A stretch of DNA of 12,749 nt, from positions 2,157 to 14,905 of the forward strand of contig JAJZEL010000011.1 in NCBI GenBank assembly GCA_021828575.1. The letters are read 5' to 3'. Below are positions 1 through 7,396 of the stretch, in pieces. Origin of the DNA: Pseudomonadota bacterium (GTDB lineage: Bacteria > Pseudomonadota > Gammaproteobacteria > Burkholderiales > Ferrovaceae). Position numbers and translations under genes: made by a program. How positions within the stretch are numbered: position 1 is the stretch's first letter; every line of letters starts with the position of its first letter. The notes beneath the pieces are model-generated. The model had not been told where the DNA came from. It saw only the letters and a program-made list of their open reading frames with translations, and did not search any database.

Positions 1-410
1 TATGGGCCAAAGTACTTGGCGTCCTCTCCCACCTCACCTCGAAAAAAACTGATTTGCGGATAGGAATGAGGGGAAATCCGGATATAAGGATAGCTTTTGT
101 CATCCTTGAAAAGCACATTGAACTTGGGGGAGTATTCCTTGATCAGATTGCTTTCAAGCAGCAGCGCCTCAACTTCCGAACGGGTAATGGTGACTTCCAC
201 CCGCATTACCCGGGACACCATCAATCGTGTTCTCGGATTGTCATGCTGACGATGAAAATAGGAAGCAACTCGACGATGAAGATCGCGAGCCTTACCCACG
301 TAGATGACCTCACCGATTTCGCCCAGCATCCTGTATACCCCTGGCTGGTGAGGAAGCGATTTAAGAAACGCCTCCAGATGAAAAGGGGGCGGAGTCAGGG
401 CCTCAGGCAT
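1..410 (-). CDS. uvrC: UvrABC excinuclease subunit C, N-terminal part (cut by window edge)
   Basis: UvrC makes the two incisions around a DNA lesion once UvrA and UvrB have found it. About 136 codons are visible from an ATG at 410, and the reading frame runs off the left edge without a stop. The translation shows the N-terminal GIY-YIG nuclease domain, which makes the 3' incision: GVYRML near residues 24-29, then VIYVGKA about ten residues later, then the conserved segments RVEVTITRSEVEALLLESNL and IKEYSPKFNVLFKDDKSYPY, ending in KYFGP. This is the family's usual start, with no odd residues noticed. The start lies inside the end of the upstream glycosylase gene (16 bp shared), so translation is probably coupled. 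An AAGG about 8 nt upstream is a modest ribosome site. The UvrB-binding, endonuclease V-like and HhH domains lie outside the window. Confidence 0.96.
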   Translation of the reverse strand, partial: MPEALTPPPFHLEAFLKSLPHQPGVYRMLGEIGEVIYVGKARDLHRRVASYFHRQHDNPRTRLMVSRVMRVEVTITRSEVEALLLESNLIKEYSPKFNVLFKDDKSYPYIRISPHSYPQISFFRGEVGEDAKYFGP

Positions 411-1033
411 GAACGCGCCTTTTGCATCACGTCCAGAAACATCTCCCGGGTAAGGCGGCGGGTTTGTGTGTTGTAACGGCTGCAGTGGTAACTGGAAACA
501 AGGATTTTGCCATCCGGCAGTTCATGCAGTGCGCCATGCGCAAAGGAAAAATGGGCTGCCTGCAAGCCAAGCGCCATCAAGACGGCCTGGTGAGCTACTC
601 GACCCAGCGCCAGAATGACACTGGGCGCCGGTGTCATTGACAGTTCCCGTGACAGGAGCGAGTTGCAGGCACGGATTTCAGAAAGTTCCGGTTTATTTTC
701 CGGAGGCAGGCATCGCACCGCATTGGTAATTCGGCAGTTCGACAGCCGGAGGCCATCACCGGGATCATCTGCCTTTTCCTGGTTGCTGAACCCTGATTGA
801 TACAGGGCCTCGTAAAGCAGGATGCCCGCATGGTCTCCTGTGAACGGTCGACCCGTACGGTTCGCTCCATGCATGCCCGGCGCCAGCCCCACTACCAGGA
901 AATCGGCTTCCGGATCCCCAAAAGACGGAACAGGAGAAGCAAAATAGTCCGGATAACGATCACGTACGGCCTGGCGCAATGCCACCAATCGCGGGCATTG
1001 TGAACATTCTGTGCTGCCAAGACCTGATTTCAT
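395..1033 (-). CDS. Uracil-DNA glycosylase, family 5 (UDGb-type, iron-sulfur)
   Basis: This enzyme is expected to remove uracil and some other deaminated bases from DNA as the first step of base excision repair. From the ATG at 1033 it is 212 residues. Motif 1 (GLAPGMHGANRTGRPFTGD, residues 49-67) has Leu where family 4 enzymes have Glu, and the following HGANRTG is typical of family 5. Motif 2 is HCSRYNT followed by RRLT (183-195). Four cysteines at about 10, 13, 108 and 123 (CSQC, AVRCLPPENKP, RAC) match the [4Fe-4S] cluster ligands of UDGa/UDGb enzymes. An in-frame GTG at 1057 would add eight residues, but the ATG at 1033 is preferred because it has a Shine-Dalgarno sequence and forms a TGATG junction with the CDF stop. 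The 3' end overlaps the uvrC start. The family is confident; the exact base specificity is not. Confidence 0.93.
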   Translation of the reverse strand: MKSGLGSTECSQCPRLVALRQAVRDRYPDYFASPVPSFGDPEADFLVVGLAPGMHGANRTGRPFTGDHAGILLYEALYQSGFSNQEKADDPGDGLRLSNCRITNAVRCLPPENKPELSEIRACNSLLSRELSMTPAPSVILALGRVAHQAVLMALGLQAAHFSFAHGALHELPDGKILVSSYHCSRYNTQTRRLTREMFLDVMQKARSCLRP

Positions 1034-2007
1034 CAGTGTCCCTTGTGCATGTTCCACGATACCGGACTCCAGGACCTGATCTCGGGTTGCAGCGTAACGT
1101 GGTCAATGCCGTGATCTTTTTTCAGCATGTCCTGCACTCTGACCAGGACACCTGGCCAAGCCTCCAGATCAGCCACTTCCAGATGGGCAGACAACGCCAG
1201 CAAACCGGAAGTCAATGTCCAGATGTGCAAATCGTGAATCGAGCTGACACCTTCCACAGACAGCAGTTTTTCCCCCACTTCATTGAGTGAAACCCCATCA
1301 GGAACCCCTTCCATAAGAACATGAACCGAGTCTGACAGGATTCTAATGGTGGAGTACAACATCAGAACGGCCACCACCAGCGAGAGTAAAGGATCAATGG
1401 GCGTCCATCCAGTTAACCACACCACCAACCCTGCAACCAATGCAGCCAGTGACCCCATGAAATCACCCACCACATGAATCATGGCGGCGCGGGTGTTGAG
1501 CCCCTGTTCCATCCTGGAAATCATCCAGCCATTGACGCCATTGAGCAACATGCCCAGAAGTGCCACCACGATCACCGGGATCCCATGAACATGCACCGGT
1601 GACCTGATACGGGAAAAAGCTTCATAAACAATGGCTGAAATGACTACCAGCAGCAATATCCCATTCAGGAAAGCAGCAATGACTTCTGCTCTCTGCAAAC
1701 CATAACTGTGTCGCTGTGTGGGGGGACTTTTTCCAATCCAGACGGCAAACGTGCCCAACATCAGGGAAAGCGCATCAGACACCATATGGCCTGCATCTGA
1801 GATCAGTGCGAGAGAACCTGACCACCATCCCACCACCGCTTCCACCACGGCAAACAAAGCCGTCAGGAACAGGGCATACAACATGAAACGGGTGGTTCTG
1901 GGACGCTCTCCATGATGCACATGACCAGCCGGGTCGTGATGCTGATGAATATTTTTTGCAGGGGCATGGCTATGCCGGTGGGGAAAATGATGATGACCAA
2001 AACTCAT
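1033..2007 (-). CDS. Cation diffusion facilitator, ZitB/CzcD-like zinc exporter
   Basis: This 324-residue inner-membrane protein probably exports Zn2+ (and possibly Cd2+ or Co2+) from the cytoplasm in exchange for protons. The N-terminus is very His-rich, with 12 His in the first 32 residues, as in many Zn-type CDF proteins. Six membrane segments follow: about 41-60, 65-90, 108-130, 143-163, 178-200 and 204-222. The transport-site pairs are H74/D78 (DAGHMVSDA) in the second helix and H178/D182 (HVVGDFMGS) in the fifth, the HD-HD arrangement associated with zinc. The C-terminal cytoplasmic domain (about 228-310) has the usual IHDLHIWTLTSG segment, and the protein ends in HKGH. The start overlaps the nagZ stop as ATGA and has no good Shine-Dalgarno, so it probably depends on coupling to nagZ. 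I see no metal-regulator gene or operator nearby. The metal assignment is inferred from the motifs. Confidence 0.94.
   Translation of the reverse strand: MSFGHHHFPHRHSHAPAKNIHQHHDPAGHVHHGERPRTTRFMLYALFLTALFAVVEAVVGWWSGSLALISDAGHMVSDALSLMLGTFAVWIGKSPPTQRHSYGLQRAEVIAAFLNGILLLVVISAIVYEAFSRIRSPVHVHGIPVIVVALLGMLLNGVNGWMISRMEQGLNTRAAMIHVVGDFMGSLAALVAGLVVWLTGWTPIDPLLSLVVAVLMLYSTIRILSDSVHVLMEGVPDGVSLNEVGEKLLSVEGVSSIHDLHIWTLTSGLLALSAHLEVADLEAWPGVLVRVQDMLKKDHGIDHVTLQPEIRSWSPVSWNMHKGH
1039..1044 (-). promoter_or_regulatory. Ribosome binding site deciding the glycosylase start
   Basis: Read on the minus strand this is AAGGGA, 5 nt before the ATG at 1033. It favours that ATG over the in-frame GTG at 1057, which has no comparable site. 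It lies inside the end of the CDF coding sequence. Confidence 0.6.
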
Positions 2008-3020
2008 GACAGCGTCTTGTGGAGAAGGTCAAGTACCTGTTGATAGGACACTTCCGATACTGGCTGCATATTGCCCAGAAGGGATGACAACTGGGCGATG
2101 CGCTGTCTGCTGACATCCGAAATCCATTTGTCTTTTATTCCTTCCAGAATGGAGGCAGTGGCATCTCTGTCATTGCAGACCAGAATCATGTCACAACCCG
2201 CCTCAAGAGCTGCGCGGGCACGATCAACCGGAGTACCCGCCACAACAATGGCTCCTTGCATTGACAGGTCATCGCTGAATACCACGCCATCAAAACCAAG
2301 GGTTCCTCTCAATATTTGACTGATCCAGAAGCGGGAAAAACCAGCCGGCAAAGTATCTGCAGAAGAGTACACCACATGAGCGGGCATGATGCCTTCCAAC
2401 CCCTCCGACACCAACCTTGAAAAAGGGATCATGTCCGCAGAAAACAATTGTTCCACAGAGCGTTCATCAATGGGGAGCGCATGATGGGAATCTTCACTGA
2501 CATAACCATGCCCTGGAAAATGCTTGCCAACACCCACCCCACCTCCCTTCCGCATTCCCCTGCATAAGGCGGCAGCCAGGATTGCCACCACTTCCGGACT
2601 GCTGTGAAAGGCACGATTTCCTATCACGGCACTGCGCCCGTAATCCAAATCCAGTACGGGCGCAAAAGAAAATTGAACCCCACAGCGTCGCAGCTCCCAG
2701 GCAAGCACCAGACCGGCCGCTTCTGCACAGCCAATGGCTTGATCGGGATCTTTTTCATAAAGCTGGCCGATATTCCCCATGGCCGGAATCGGGGTAAACC
2801 CTTCCTTGAAACGCTGGACACGCCCTCCCTCATGATCGACGGCAATCATCAAATTCGGATTGAGGTCCCTGATTTCCTGTGTCAGCACTTTGAGCTGGGC
2901 AGTGGATTCGAAATTTCTGGAAAAAAGTATCATTCCGCTGACATGAGGATGAAGCAGCATCTCGCGCTCGATTTCATCCGGGAGAAACCCCTTGATGTCC
3001 ATCATGACCGGGCCGCTCAT
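2004..3020 (-). CDS. nagZ: Beta-N-acetylglucosaminidase NagZ (GH3)
   Basis: NagZ is a cytoplasmic enzyme of peptidoglycan recycling. It removes the N-acetylglucosamine from GlcNAc-anhydroMurNAc-peptides brought in from the wall; in some bacteria its products also control beta-lactamase induction. The protein has 338 residues, the usual single-domain length for Gram-negative NagZ. Visible landmarks are IAVDHEGGRVQRF (59-71), KHFPGHG followed by DSHHALP (166-183), which carries the Asp-His acid/base pair expected at D177/H179, and FSDDLSMQGA (248-257), which holds the catalytic Asp nucleophile (D250 or D251). No signal peptide is seen, as expected. The ATG at 3020 overlaps the acpS stop as ATGA and has a strong GGAGG 4 nt upstream. 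Having nagZ directly after acpS is one reason the window looks betaproteobacterial. Confidence 0.97.
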   Translation of the reverse strand: MSGPVMMDIKGFLPDEIEREMLLHPHVSGMILFSRNFESTAQLKVLTQEIRDLNPNLMIAVDHEGGRVQRFKEGFTPIPAMGNIGQLYEKDPDQAIGCAEAAGLVLAWELRRCGVQFSFAPVLDLDYGRSAVIGNRAFHSSPEVVAILAAALCRGMRKGGGVGVGKHFPGHGYVSEDSHHALPIDERSVEQLFSADMIPFSRLVSEGLEGIMPAHVVYSSADTLPAGFSRFWISQILRGTLGFDGVVFSDDLSMQGAIVVAGTPVDRARAALEAGCDMILVCNDRDATASILEGIKDKWISDVSRQRIAQLSSLLGNMQPVSEVSYQQVLDLLHKTLS

Positions 3021-3397
3021 GAACCCTCCAATATCACGAATGCAGTTGCCAGATCTGTCTCATCAGTGACGGAAACATGCACATGAAGCAACCCGCGTTC
3101 CCGGAACATTTGATCCAAAGGCCCTGACAGGATGATTTTTGGAGCACCCAACTTGTCATGGTGCGTTTCGATGTTTTTCCAGGTAACAGGTACGCGTATT
3201 CCCGTTCCGAATGCCTTTGAAAAAGCTTCCTTGACCGCATAACGCTTGGCCAGATATCGCTCTGGGCTGGAATGGAACTCAAACACCCGAAGCTCCTGTT
3301 CCGTCAGTATTTTCTCGGCAAACCGGCTTCCATGTCGATCCAAGGCTTTCCTGATACGGTTGATCTGTACGGAATCAATGCCTATACCCAGTATCAT
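3017..3397 (-). CDS. acpS: Holo-[acyl-carrier-protein] synthase
   Basis: AcpS moves the 4'-phosphopantetheine arm from coenzyme A to apo-acyl carrier protein, which activates it for fatty acid synthesis. From the ATG at 3397 the protein has 126 residues, the normal size. It begins MILGIGIDSVQINRIR, where D8 is the expected Mg2+ ligand. The second signature, KRYAVKEAFSKAFGTG (about 51-66), supplies E57. The frame stays open upstream to an ATG at 3454, but those 19 extra residues lie inside pdxJ and do not belong to the family. The chosen ATG shares ATGA with the pdxJ stop, and its own ribosome site is poor. The stop overlaps the nagZ start in the same way. Confidence 0.96.
   Translation of the reverse strand: MILGIGIDSVQINRIRKALDRHGSRFAEKILTEQELRVFEFHSSPERYLAKRYAVKEAFSKAFGTGIRVPVTWKNIETHHDKLGAPKIILSGPLDQMFRERGLLHVHVSVTDETDLATAFVILEGS
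3025..3029 (-). promoter_or_regulatory. Strong ribosome binding site of nagZ
   Basis: Read on the minus strand this is GGAGG, 4 nt before the nagZ ATG at 3020 and inside the 3' end of acpS. It supports that start and suggests nagZ can initiate on its own as well as by coupling. Confidence 0.6.
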
Positions 3398-4125
3398 GCG
3401 GGTGCCGATGCCTGCGTCATGAGTTGCTTCATTTCCCGCACCGCCGCCTCCCAACCAACAAACAGGGCATGCGAAACAATGGCATGCCCGATGTTGAGCT
3501 CGCGAATGCCAGGAAGCATGGCAATGGGCCGGGTATTATGGTAGTTCAGTCCATGTCCAGCATTGACCCTTAGTCCCTTTTCAGTTCCATACTGAACGCA
3601 ATCAGTGATTTTTTTCAGCTCGACCTTCCTCTCCGCTTCATTTTCAAGCTCAGCATAATGACCGGTGTGCAACTCGATCACGGGAGCACCTGCGGCATGT
3701 GCCGCATCAATCTGGGTCTTGTCCGCATTGATGAAAAGCGAAACCCTGATGCCGCTATCAGCCAAAAGATGGCAGGCTTTTTGCACACGATCAAAATGTG
3801 ACAAAACATCGAGCCCCCCTTCCGTCGTGAGCTCCTGACGCCTTTCAGGCACCAGGCAGGCATCCTGTGGACGAATTCGCCTGGCAATATCCAGCATTTC
3901 CGGCGTAACGGCCATTTCCAGGTTCATCCGGGTATTCAGTACTTCCCTGAGAATTTCCAGATCCCGATCCTGGATATGTCGTCTGTCTTCACGCAGATGC
4001 AGGGTAATGGCATCAGCTCCTGCATATTCAGCAAGCAGCGCAGCCTGTACCGGACTCGGGTACCGGGTTCCCCTAGCCTGACGTAGAGTGGCAATGTGAT
4101 CAATATTGACGCCCAACTGAATCAT
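3394..4125 (-). CDS. pdxJ: Pyridoxine 5'-phosphate synthase
   Basis: PdxJ closes the pyridine ring in the DXP-dependent vitamin B6 pathway, joining 3-amino-1-hydroxyacetone phosphate and 1-deoxyxylulose 5-phosphate to give pyridoxine 5'-phosphate. The protein is a 243-residue TIM barrel of normal length. It starts with MIQLGVNIDHIATLRQARGT. The catalytic residues are visible: H43 in TLHLREDRRHI, E70 in NLEMA and H191 in VNAGHGLNYHN. The ATG at 4125 overlaps the recO stop as ATGA. An AGGAG lies about 12 nt upstream, a long spacing, so coupling to recO is likely. The recO-pdxJ-acpS order is also found in Escherichia coli, and the protein shows nothing unusual. Confidence 0.98.
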   Translation of the reverse strand: MIQLGVNIDHIATLRQARGTRYPSPVQAALLAEYAGADAITLHLREDRRHIQDRDLEILREVLNTRMNLEMAVTPEMLDIARRIRPQDACLVPERRQELTTEGGLDVLSHFDRVQKACHLLADSGIRVSLFINADKTQIDAAHAAGAPVIELHTGHYAELENEAERKVELKKITDCVQYGTEKGLRVNAGHGLNYHNTRPIAMLPGIRELNIGHAIVSHALFVGWEAAVREMKQLMTQASAPA

Positions 4126-4850
4126 GACAAAAGCAACTCCTGAATAATGCGCCGGCTGTGGAGATCCTGATGACCCAGTTGATGGCTCAGCAATATCCGC
4201 ATGAGCTGTTTTCCTTGCGCCAGGGTACCGGGGTCATCGTAATTTGATTTAGCCATGTCAAGCAGGGTTTTTCCCTTGAATTTTACTACATCCGGCCCTG
4301 TCGACCCGTTCCACTGAACTGCTCCGTTTTCCGGATCAAAGCGATACGTCCGGTGCGGATCAACGGGCTCTCCAGACACGACTTCATGCTCCAGTGAAGG
4401 CGCATAACCCAACTCGCGCAACAATGCCAGCTCAAACACCCGGAGAACCGGTTCGAAGAGCTCGACATGTGTCAGTTTTTTCAAAGCCTGTTTGTATTCC
4501 AGAAACAGGGCTTCATGCGGATCATCACGTTTCAGTAACAGCATCAGGAGTTCATTGAGATAAAACCCGCAAAATAGCGCATGCCCCTGAAGCAAAGGAA
4601 TACCGCCTTGCCATTCGGCCGTTCTGAGCGTTCTCAACTCGCCCTGCCCAAACCAGTTGATCATCAGAGGCTGAAAAGGTTGCAACAAACCTCGCAACGC
4701 AGAACGTGGTCGCCTGACGCCCTTTGCCACCAGAGGGACCCGACCATGATGAGCAGTCAGAACCTCAACAATCATGCTGGTTTCCTTCCAGGGGATTCCA
4801 TGAAGCACAAAAGCTTCTTCCTGGTAGACAATGCTTCGCTCAGACGTCAT
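4122..4850 (-). CDS. recO: DNA repair protein RecO
   Basis: RecO acts in the RecFOR pathway: with RecR it helps RecA replace SSB on single-stranded gaps, and it anneals complementary strands. The 242-residue length is typical. The N-terminal OB-fold is recognisable (AFVLHGIPWKETSMIVEVLT, about 13-32, then GRVPLVAKGVRRPRSALRG and LQPFQPL). The helical part has the usual FCGFYLNELLMLLLKRDDPH segment, followed by VFELALLRELGYAP. A C-terminal zinc-finger cysteine set, present in some RecO proteins, is not seen, as in E. coli RecO. The ATG at 4850 lies 11 bp inside the end of era with only a weak ribosome site, so coupling to era is likely. Its place after era is the standard proteobacterial order. 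Confidence 0.94.
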   Translation of the reverse strand: MTSERSIVYQEEAFVLHGIPWKETSMIVEVLTAHHGRVPLVAKGVRRPRSALRGLLQPFQPLMINWFGQGELRTLRTAEWQGGIPLLQGHALFCGFYLNELLMLLLKRDDPHEALFLEYKQALKKLTHVELFEPVLRVFELALLRELGYAPSLEHEVVSGEPVDPHRTYRFDPENGAVQWNGSTGPDVVKFKGKTLLDMAKSNYDDPGTLAQGKQLMRILLSHQLGHQDLHSRRIIQELLLS

Positions 4851-5721
4851 GTCCCAACTGCTTCAGTATCCGCTGGTCATCAGCCCATCCACCTTTTACC
4901 TTGACCCAAAGCCCCAGATGGACCTTTGACTGGAGCAACTGCTCCATGTTTTTCCGCGCTGCGGTTCCGATCGCTTTCAGTTTTGTGCCCTGATGGCCAA
5001 TCACAATGGCTTTCTGATTATCGTTGTCCACCAGAATGATGGCCTGGATATGAGTGATGCTTTCCTTATTTTCAAACTGTTCAATCATGACTGAAACCGA
5101 ATAGGGAAGCTCCTCGCCCAGCAAACGAAACAGGGACTCCCTAATGAACTCGGCCACCAGGAAACGTTCACTGCTATCCGTGATGTCATCTGCCTCAAAG
5201 ATAAATGGAGATTCAGGCAAGCGCCCCCGAATTTCGGACAGCAATCCGGAAAAAGCCTTGTCATGGCTGGCGCTGAGAGGCACAAGTGCAGCGAACCGAT
5301 TCATTCGTGCCCGGTCCTCAAGATAAGGAATCAACCGGCTTTTATCCCTTACCCGGTCAATCTTGTTGATGGCCAGAATGGGAAAGGTTGTGAGGGGTAT
5401 CCGATCCAGCACCTGCGTGTCTTCCTTTTCCCACTTGAGCGCCTCAACCACAAAGACAACCACGTCCACTCCTTGCAAAATGGTTAGGACGGAGCGGTTC
5501 ATGGAACGATTGAGCGCGTTCCCATAGCGCGTCTGGTATCCGGGGGTATCCACAAAAATGTACTGGGTGTCCTGCTCTGTCAGAATGCCTTTCAAAGGCA
5601 ACCGGGTGGTTTGCGGCTTACGGGACACGATACTGATCTTCTGGCCTATCAAATGGTTGATCAAGGTGGATTTGCCCACATTCGGACGACCCACGATGGC
5701 CACTGTGCCACAACGCGTCAT
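4840..5721 (-). CDS. era: GTPase Era, small-subunit ribosome assembly
   Basis: Era binds 16S rRNA near its 3' end and checks 30S subunit maturation; RNase III, encoded just upstream, processes the same rRNA precursor. The 293 residues have the family layout. The GTPase domain shows G1 GRPNVGKS (11-18), G2 within PQTTR (36-40), G3 DTPG (58-61), G4 NKID (119-122) and a G5-like SAS (about 150-152). The C-terminal KH domain contains VIGHQGTKLKAIG with its GxxG loop at 242-245. The two residues after TTR are Leu-Pro, where most Era proteins I recall have His-Arg or a similar polar pair; this is described under findings. The ATG at 5721 overlaps the rnc stop as ATGA and has GAGG 7 nt upstream. Confidence 0.97.
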   Translation of the reverse strand: MTRCGTVAIVGRPNVGKSTLINHLIGQKISIVSRKPQTTRLPLKGILTEQDTQYIFVDTPGYQTRYGNALNRSMNRSVLTILQGVDVVVFVVEALKWEKEDTQVLDRIPLTTFPILAINKIDRVRDKSRLIPYLEDRARMNRFAALVPLSASHDKAFSGLLSEIRGRLPESPFIFEADDITDSSERFLVAEFIRESLFRLLGEELPYSVSVMIEQFENKESITHIQAIILVDNDNQKAIVIGHQGTKLKAIGTAARKNMEQLLQSKVHLGLWVKVKGGWADDQRILKQLGHDV

Positions 5722-6422
5722 GCGGACACCTCATCACCCTTCAGGCTGGACAGAACCTGTTCGGCAGCCTGCTGTTCAGCCGAACGGCGAGTTTTGCCAA
5801 CACCTTGCCTGATGATTGAAAGTGTTCCCACGGTACAGCTGACACAAAAAGTCCGATCATGATCCTCGCCGCTGATCTGGACCAGTTGATAATCTGGGAG
5901 TGGAAGATGTTTTGCCTGCAACCATTCCTGCAGCCTTGTTTTGGCATCCTTTTCAATAACGGTCTGCGGGGCTGATTTGTGGTAGCTTTTGGCAAAAACC
6001 TTTCGGATAACGGTTTCTGCCACATCGAAGCCACCATCGCAAAAAACGGCCCCGAAAACTGCTTCGAGCGCATCGGAAAGTATGGAAGGGCGAAAAGCAC
6101 CCCCGCTACGCAATTCACCTTCGCCCATCCGCAACAACTCTCCCAAATGAATGTCATTGGCAATGAGATACAGTGAATCCCGATTGACCATGTTCGAACG
6201 TACCCGACTCAGGGTTCCCTCATCAAAATGAGGGTTTTCTTCAAAAAGCATGCGTGCCACCACCAGGTTCAACACGCTGTCGCCGAGAAATTCGAGGCGT
6301 TCATTATGGTGATCGCCAAAGCTCCTGTGGGTAAGCGCCTCCATGGCCCAGTGCGACGCCCGGAACTTCCAGCCGATTCTGTCTGACAATATGCTGATGC
6401 GTTGTTCGTCTCGCGACACCAT
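5718..6422 (-). CDS. rnc: Ribonuclease III
   Basis: RNase III cuts double-stranded RNA, including the rRNA precursor and many structured mRNAs. From the ATG at 6422 it has 234 residues. The nuclease domain carries the signature HNERLEFLGDSVLNLVVARM (39-58), giving the metal ligands E41, E44 and D48, plus D117 and E120 in SDALEAVFGAVF. The double-stranded RNA-binding domain starts near residue 155 (DAKTRLQEWLQAKHLPLPDY) and ends with the AEQQAAEQVL helix. The frame is open upstream to 6524, but that stretch lies in lepB. GAGG at 6426-6429 sits only 3 nt before the ATG at 6422 and 6 nt before a GTG at 6419, so the true start could be that second codon. The gene starts 5 nt after the lepB stop. 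Confidence 0.96.
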   Translation of the reverse strand: MVSRDEQRISILSDRIGWKFRASHWAMEALTHRSFGDHHNERLEFLGDSVLNLVVARMLFEENPHFDEGTLSRVRSNMVNRDSLYLIANDIHLGELLRMGEGELRSGGAFRPSILSDALEAVFGAVFCDGGFDVAETVIRKVFAKSYHKSAPQTVIEKDAKTRLQEWLQAKHLPLPDYQLVQISGEDHDRTFCVSCTVGTLSIIRQGVGKTRRSAEQQAAEQVLSSLKGDEVSA

Positions 6423-6427
6423 ATGCC

Positions 6428-7396
6428 TCAGTGTATAACGGTACCCACCCGCTTGAAATCCCGAAAATTCATCCAGATCACCTGGGCTTTCCCCACCAGG
6501 TTTTTCTCGGGGACAAAACCCCAATAACGACTGTCAGAACTGCGGTCCCGATTGTCACCCATCATGAAATAGTGACCCTCCGGCACCTTGCAGGTGAACC
6601 CCCCATCATCGTAATGGCAATCGGAGCGGTCCGGAAAATGATGAACTTCATCGAGAAACACGGGAGGCTGTTCACCAAGATTGATGACATGGTGCTCGGC
6701 TGAACCCATCTTTTCCTTCCACTGTTCAAAGTTGGCATAATTCAGTCCGTCTTCCACATAGCCAAAACTGCCATCCGGTGTCGTTGGAACCGGAATGCCA
6801 TTAATGGTTAGCCGTTTGCCTTCGTACATGACTGTATCTCCCGGCAAGCCTATCAGACGCTTCACGTAGTCTGTTGAAGGATCTTCCGGATACTTGAAGA
6901 CCACCACATCACCTCGCTGCGGTTTACTGACCGGTATCACCACCTCGTTGGTCACCGGCAGTCGAATACCATAAGTGAACTTGTTCACAAGGATAAAATC
7001 CCCCACAAGGAGCGTGGGAATCATGGATCCCGACGGAATCTTGAAAGGTTCATACAAAAAGGAACGCACTACAAATACCACAAGAATCACCGGAAAAAAA
7101 CTTCGGGAAATTTCAAGCCAGGCTGTCTCAATTTTTCTGGCTTCCTTTTTTCCGCGTCGGCTCCAGTCCCACAACACAACCAGGCCTGTCAAAATACAAG
7201 CCAACAGCAAAATTTCGGAAAATCCCGTGATTTTAAGCAGCAGACCAAAAGCACAGACCAGCATGACCAACCAGGCCGTTTGAACCCAATTGGCATGAGG
7301 GTCCCCAGGTCCCCGTGGCCTCCGAGAGAAAAGGTCCCACAACACCACGGGCAGAGTCAAAGCAAGACCCGCCATTCCCCATTTATACCAATCCAT
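6428..7396 (-). CDS. lepB: Signal peptidase I, with apparent extra membrane hairpin
   Basis: LepB removes signal peptides from exported proteins at the outer face of the inner membrane. From the ATG at 7396 it has 322 residues. The Ser-Lys catalytic pair is visible: S124 in PSGSMIPTLLVGDFILVNKF and K179 in DYVKRLIGLPGD. Near the C-terminus is GHYFMMGDNRDRSSDSRYWG (274-293), another family signature. Four hydrophobic segments precede the catalytic serine (about 5-21, 38-56, 60-76 and 100-113), against two in E. coli LepB; see findings. An open frame continues upstream to 7534 but overlaps lepA and has no family similarity. The chosen ATG shares a TAATG junction with lepA and has GGAG 8 nt upstream (7405-7408). 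The order lepA-lepB-rnc is conserved. Confidence 0.96.
   Translation of the reverse strand: MDWYKWGMAGLALTLPVVLWDLFSRRPRGPGDPHANWVQTAWLVMLVCAFGLLLKITGFSEILLLACILTGLVVLWDWSRRGKKEARKIETAWLEISRSFFPVILVVFVVRSFLYEPFKIPSGSMIPTLLVGDFILVNKFTYGIRLPVTNEVVIPVSKPQRGDVVVFKYPEDPSTDYVKRLIGLPGDTVMYEGKRLTINGIPVPTTPDGSFGYVEDGLNYANFEQWKEKMGSAEHHVINLGEQPPVFLDEVHHFPDRSDCHYDDGGFTCKVPEGHYFMMGDNRDRSSDSRYWGFVPEKNLVGKAQVIWMNFRDFKRVGTVIH

Noticed and set aside
54..476. 140-codon open frame on the plus strand
   Set aside because: It lies opposite uvrC and the end of the glycosylase gene, and its translation has no recognisable family features. The minus-strand frame encodes a clear GIY-YIG domain.
2604..3086. 160-codon open frame on the plus strand
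   Set aside because: It is antisense to nagZ and acpS, both complete and well supported by motifs. The translation is low in recognisable structure.
6423..6524. 34-residue N-terminal extension of RNase III
   Set aside because: It overlaps the lepB 3' end in another frame and does not resemble any RNase III N-terminus.
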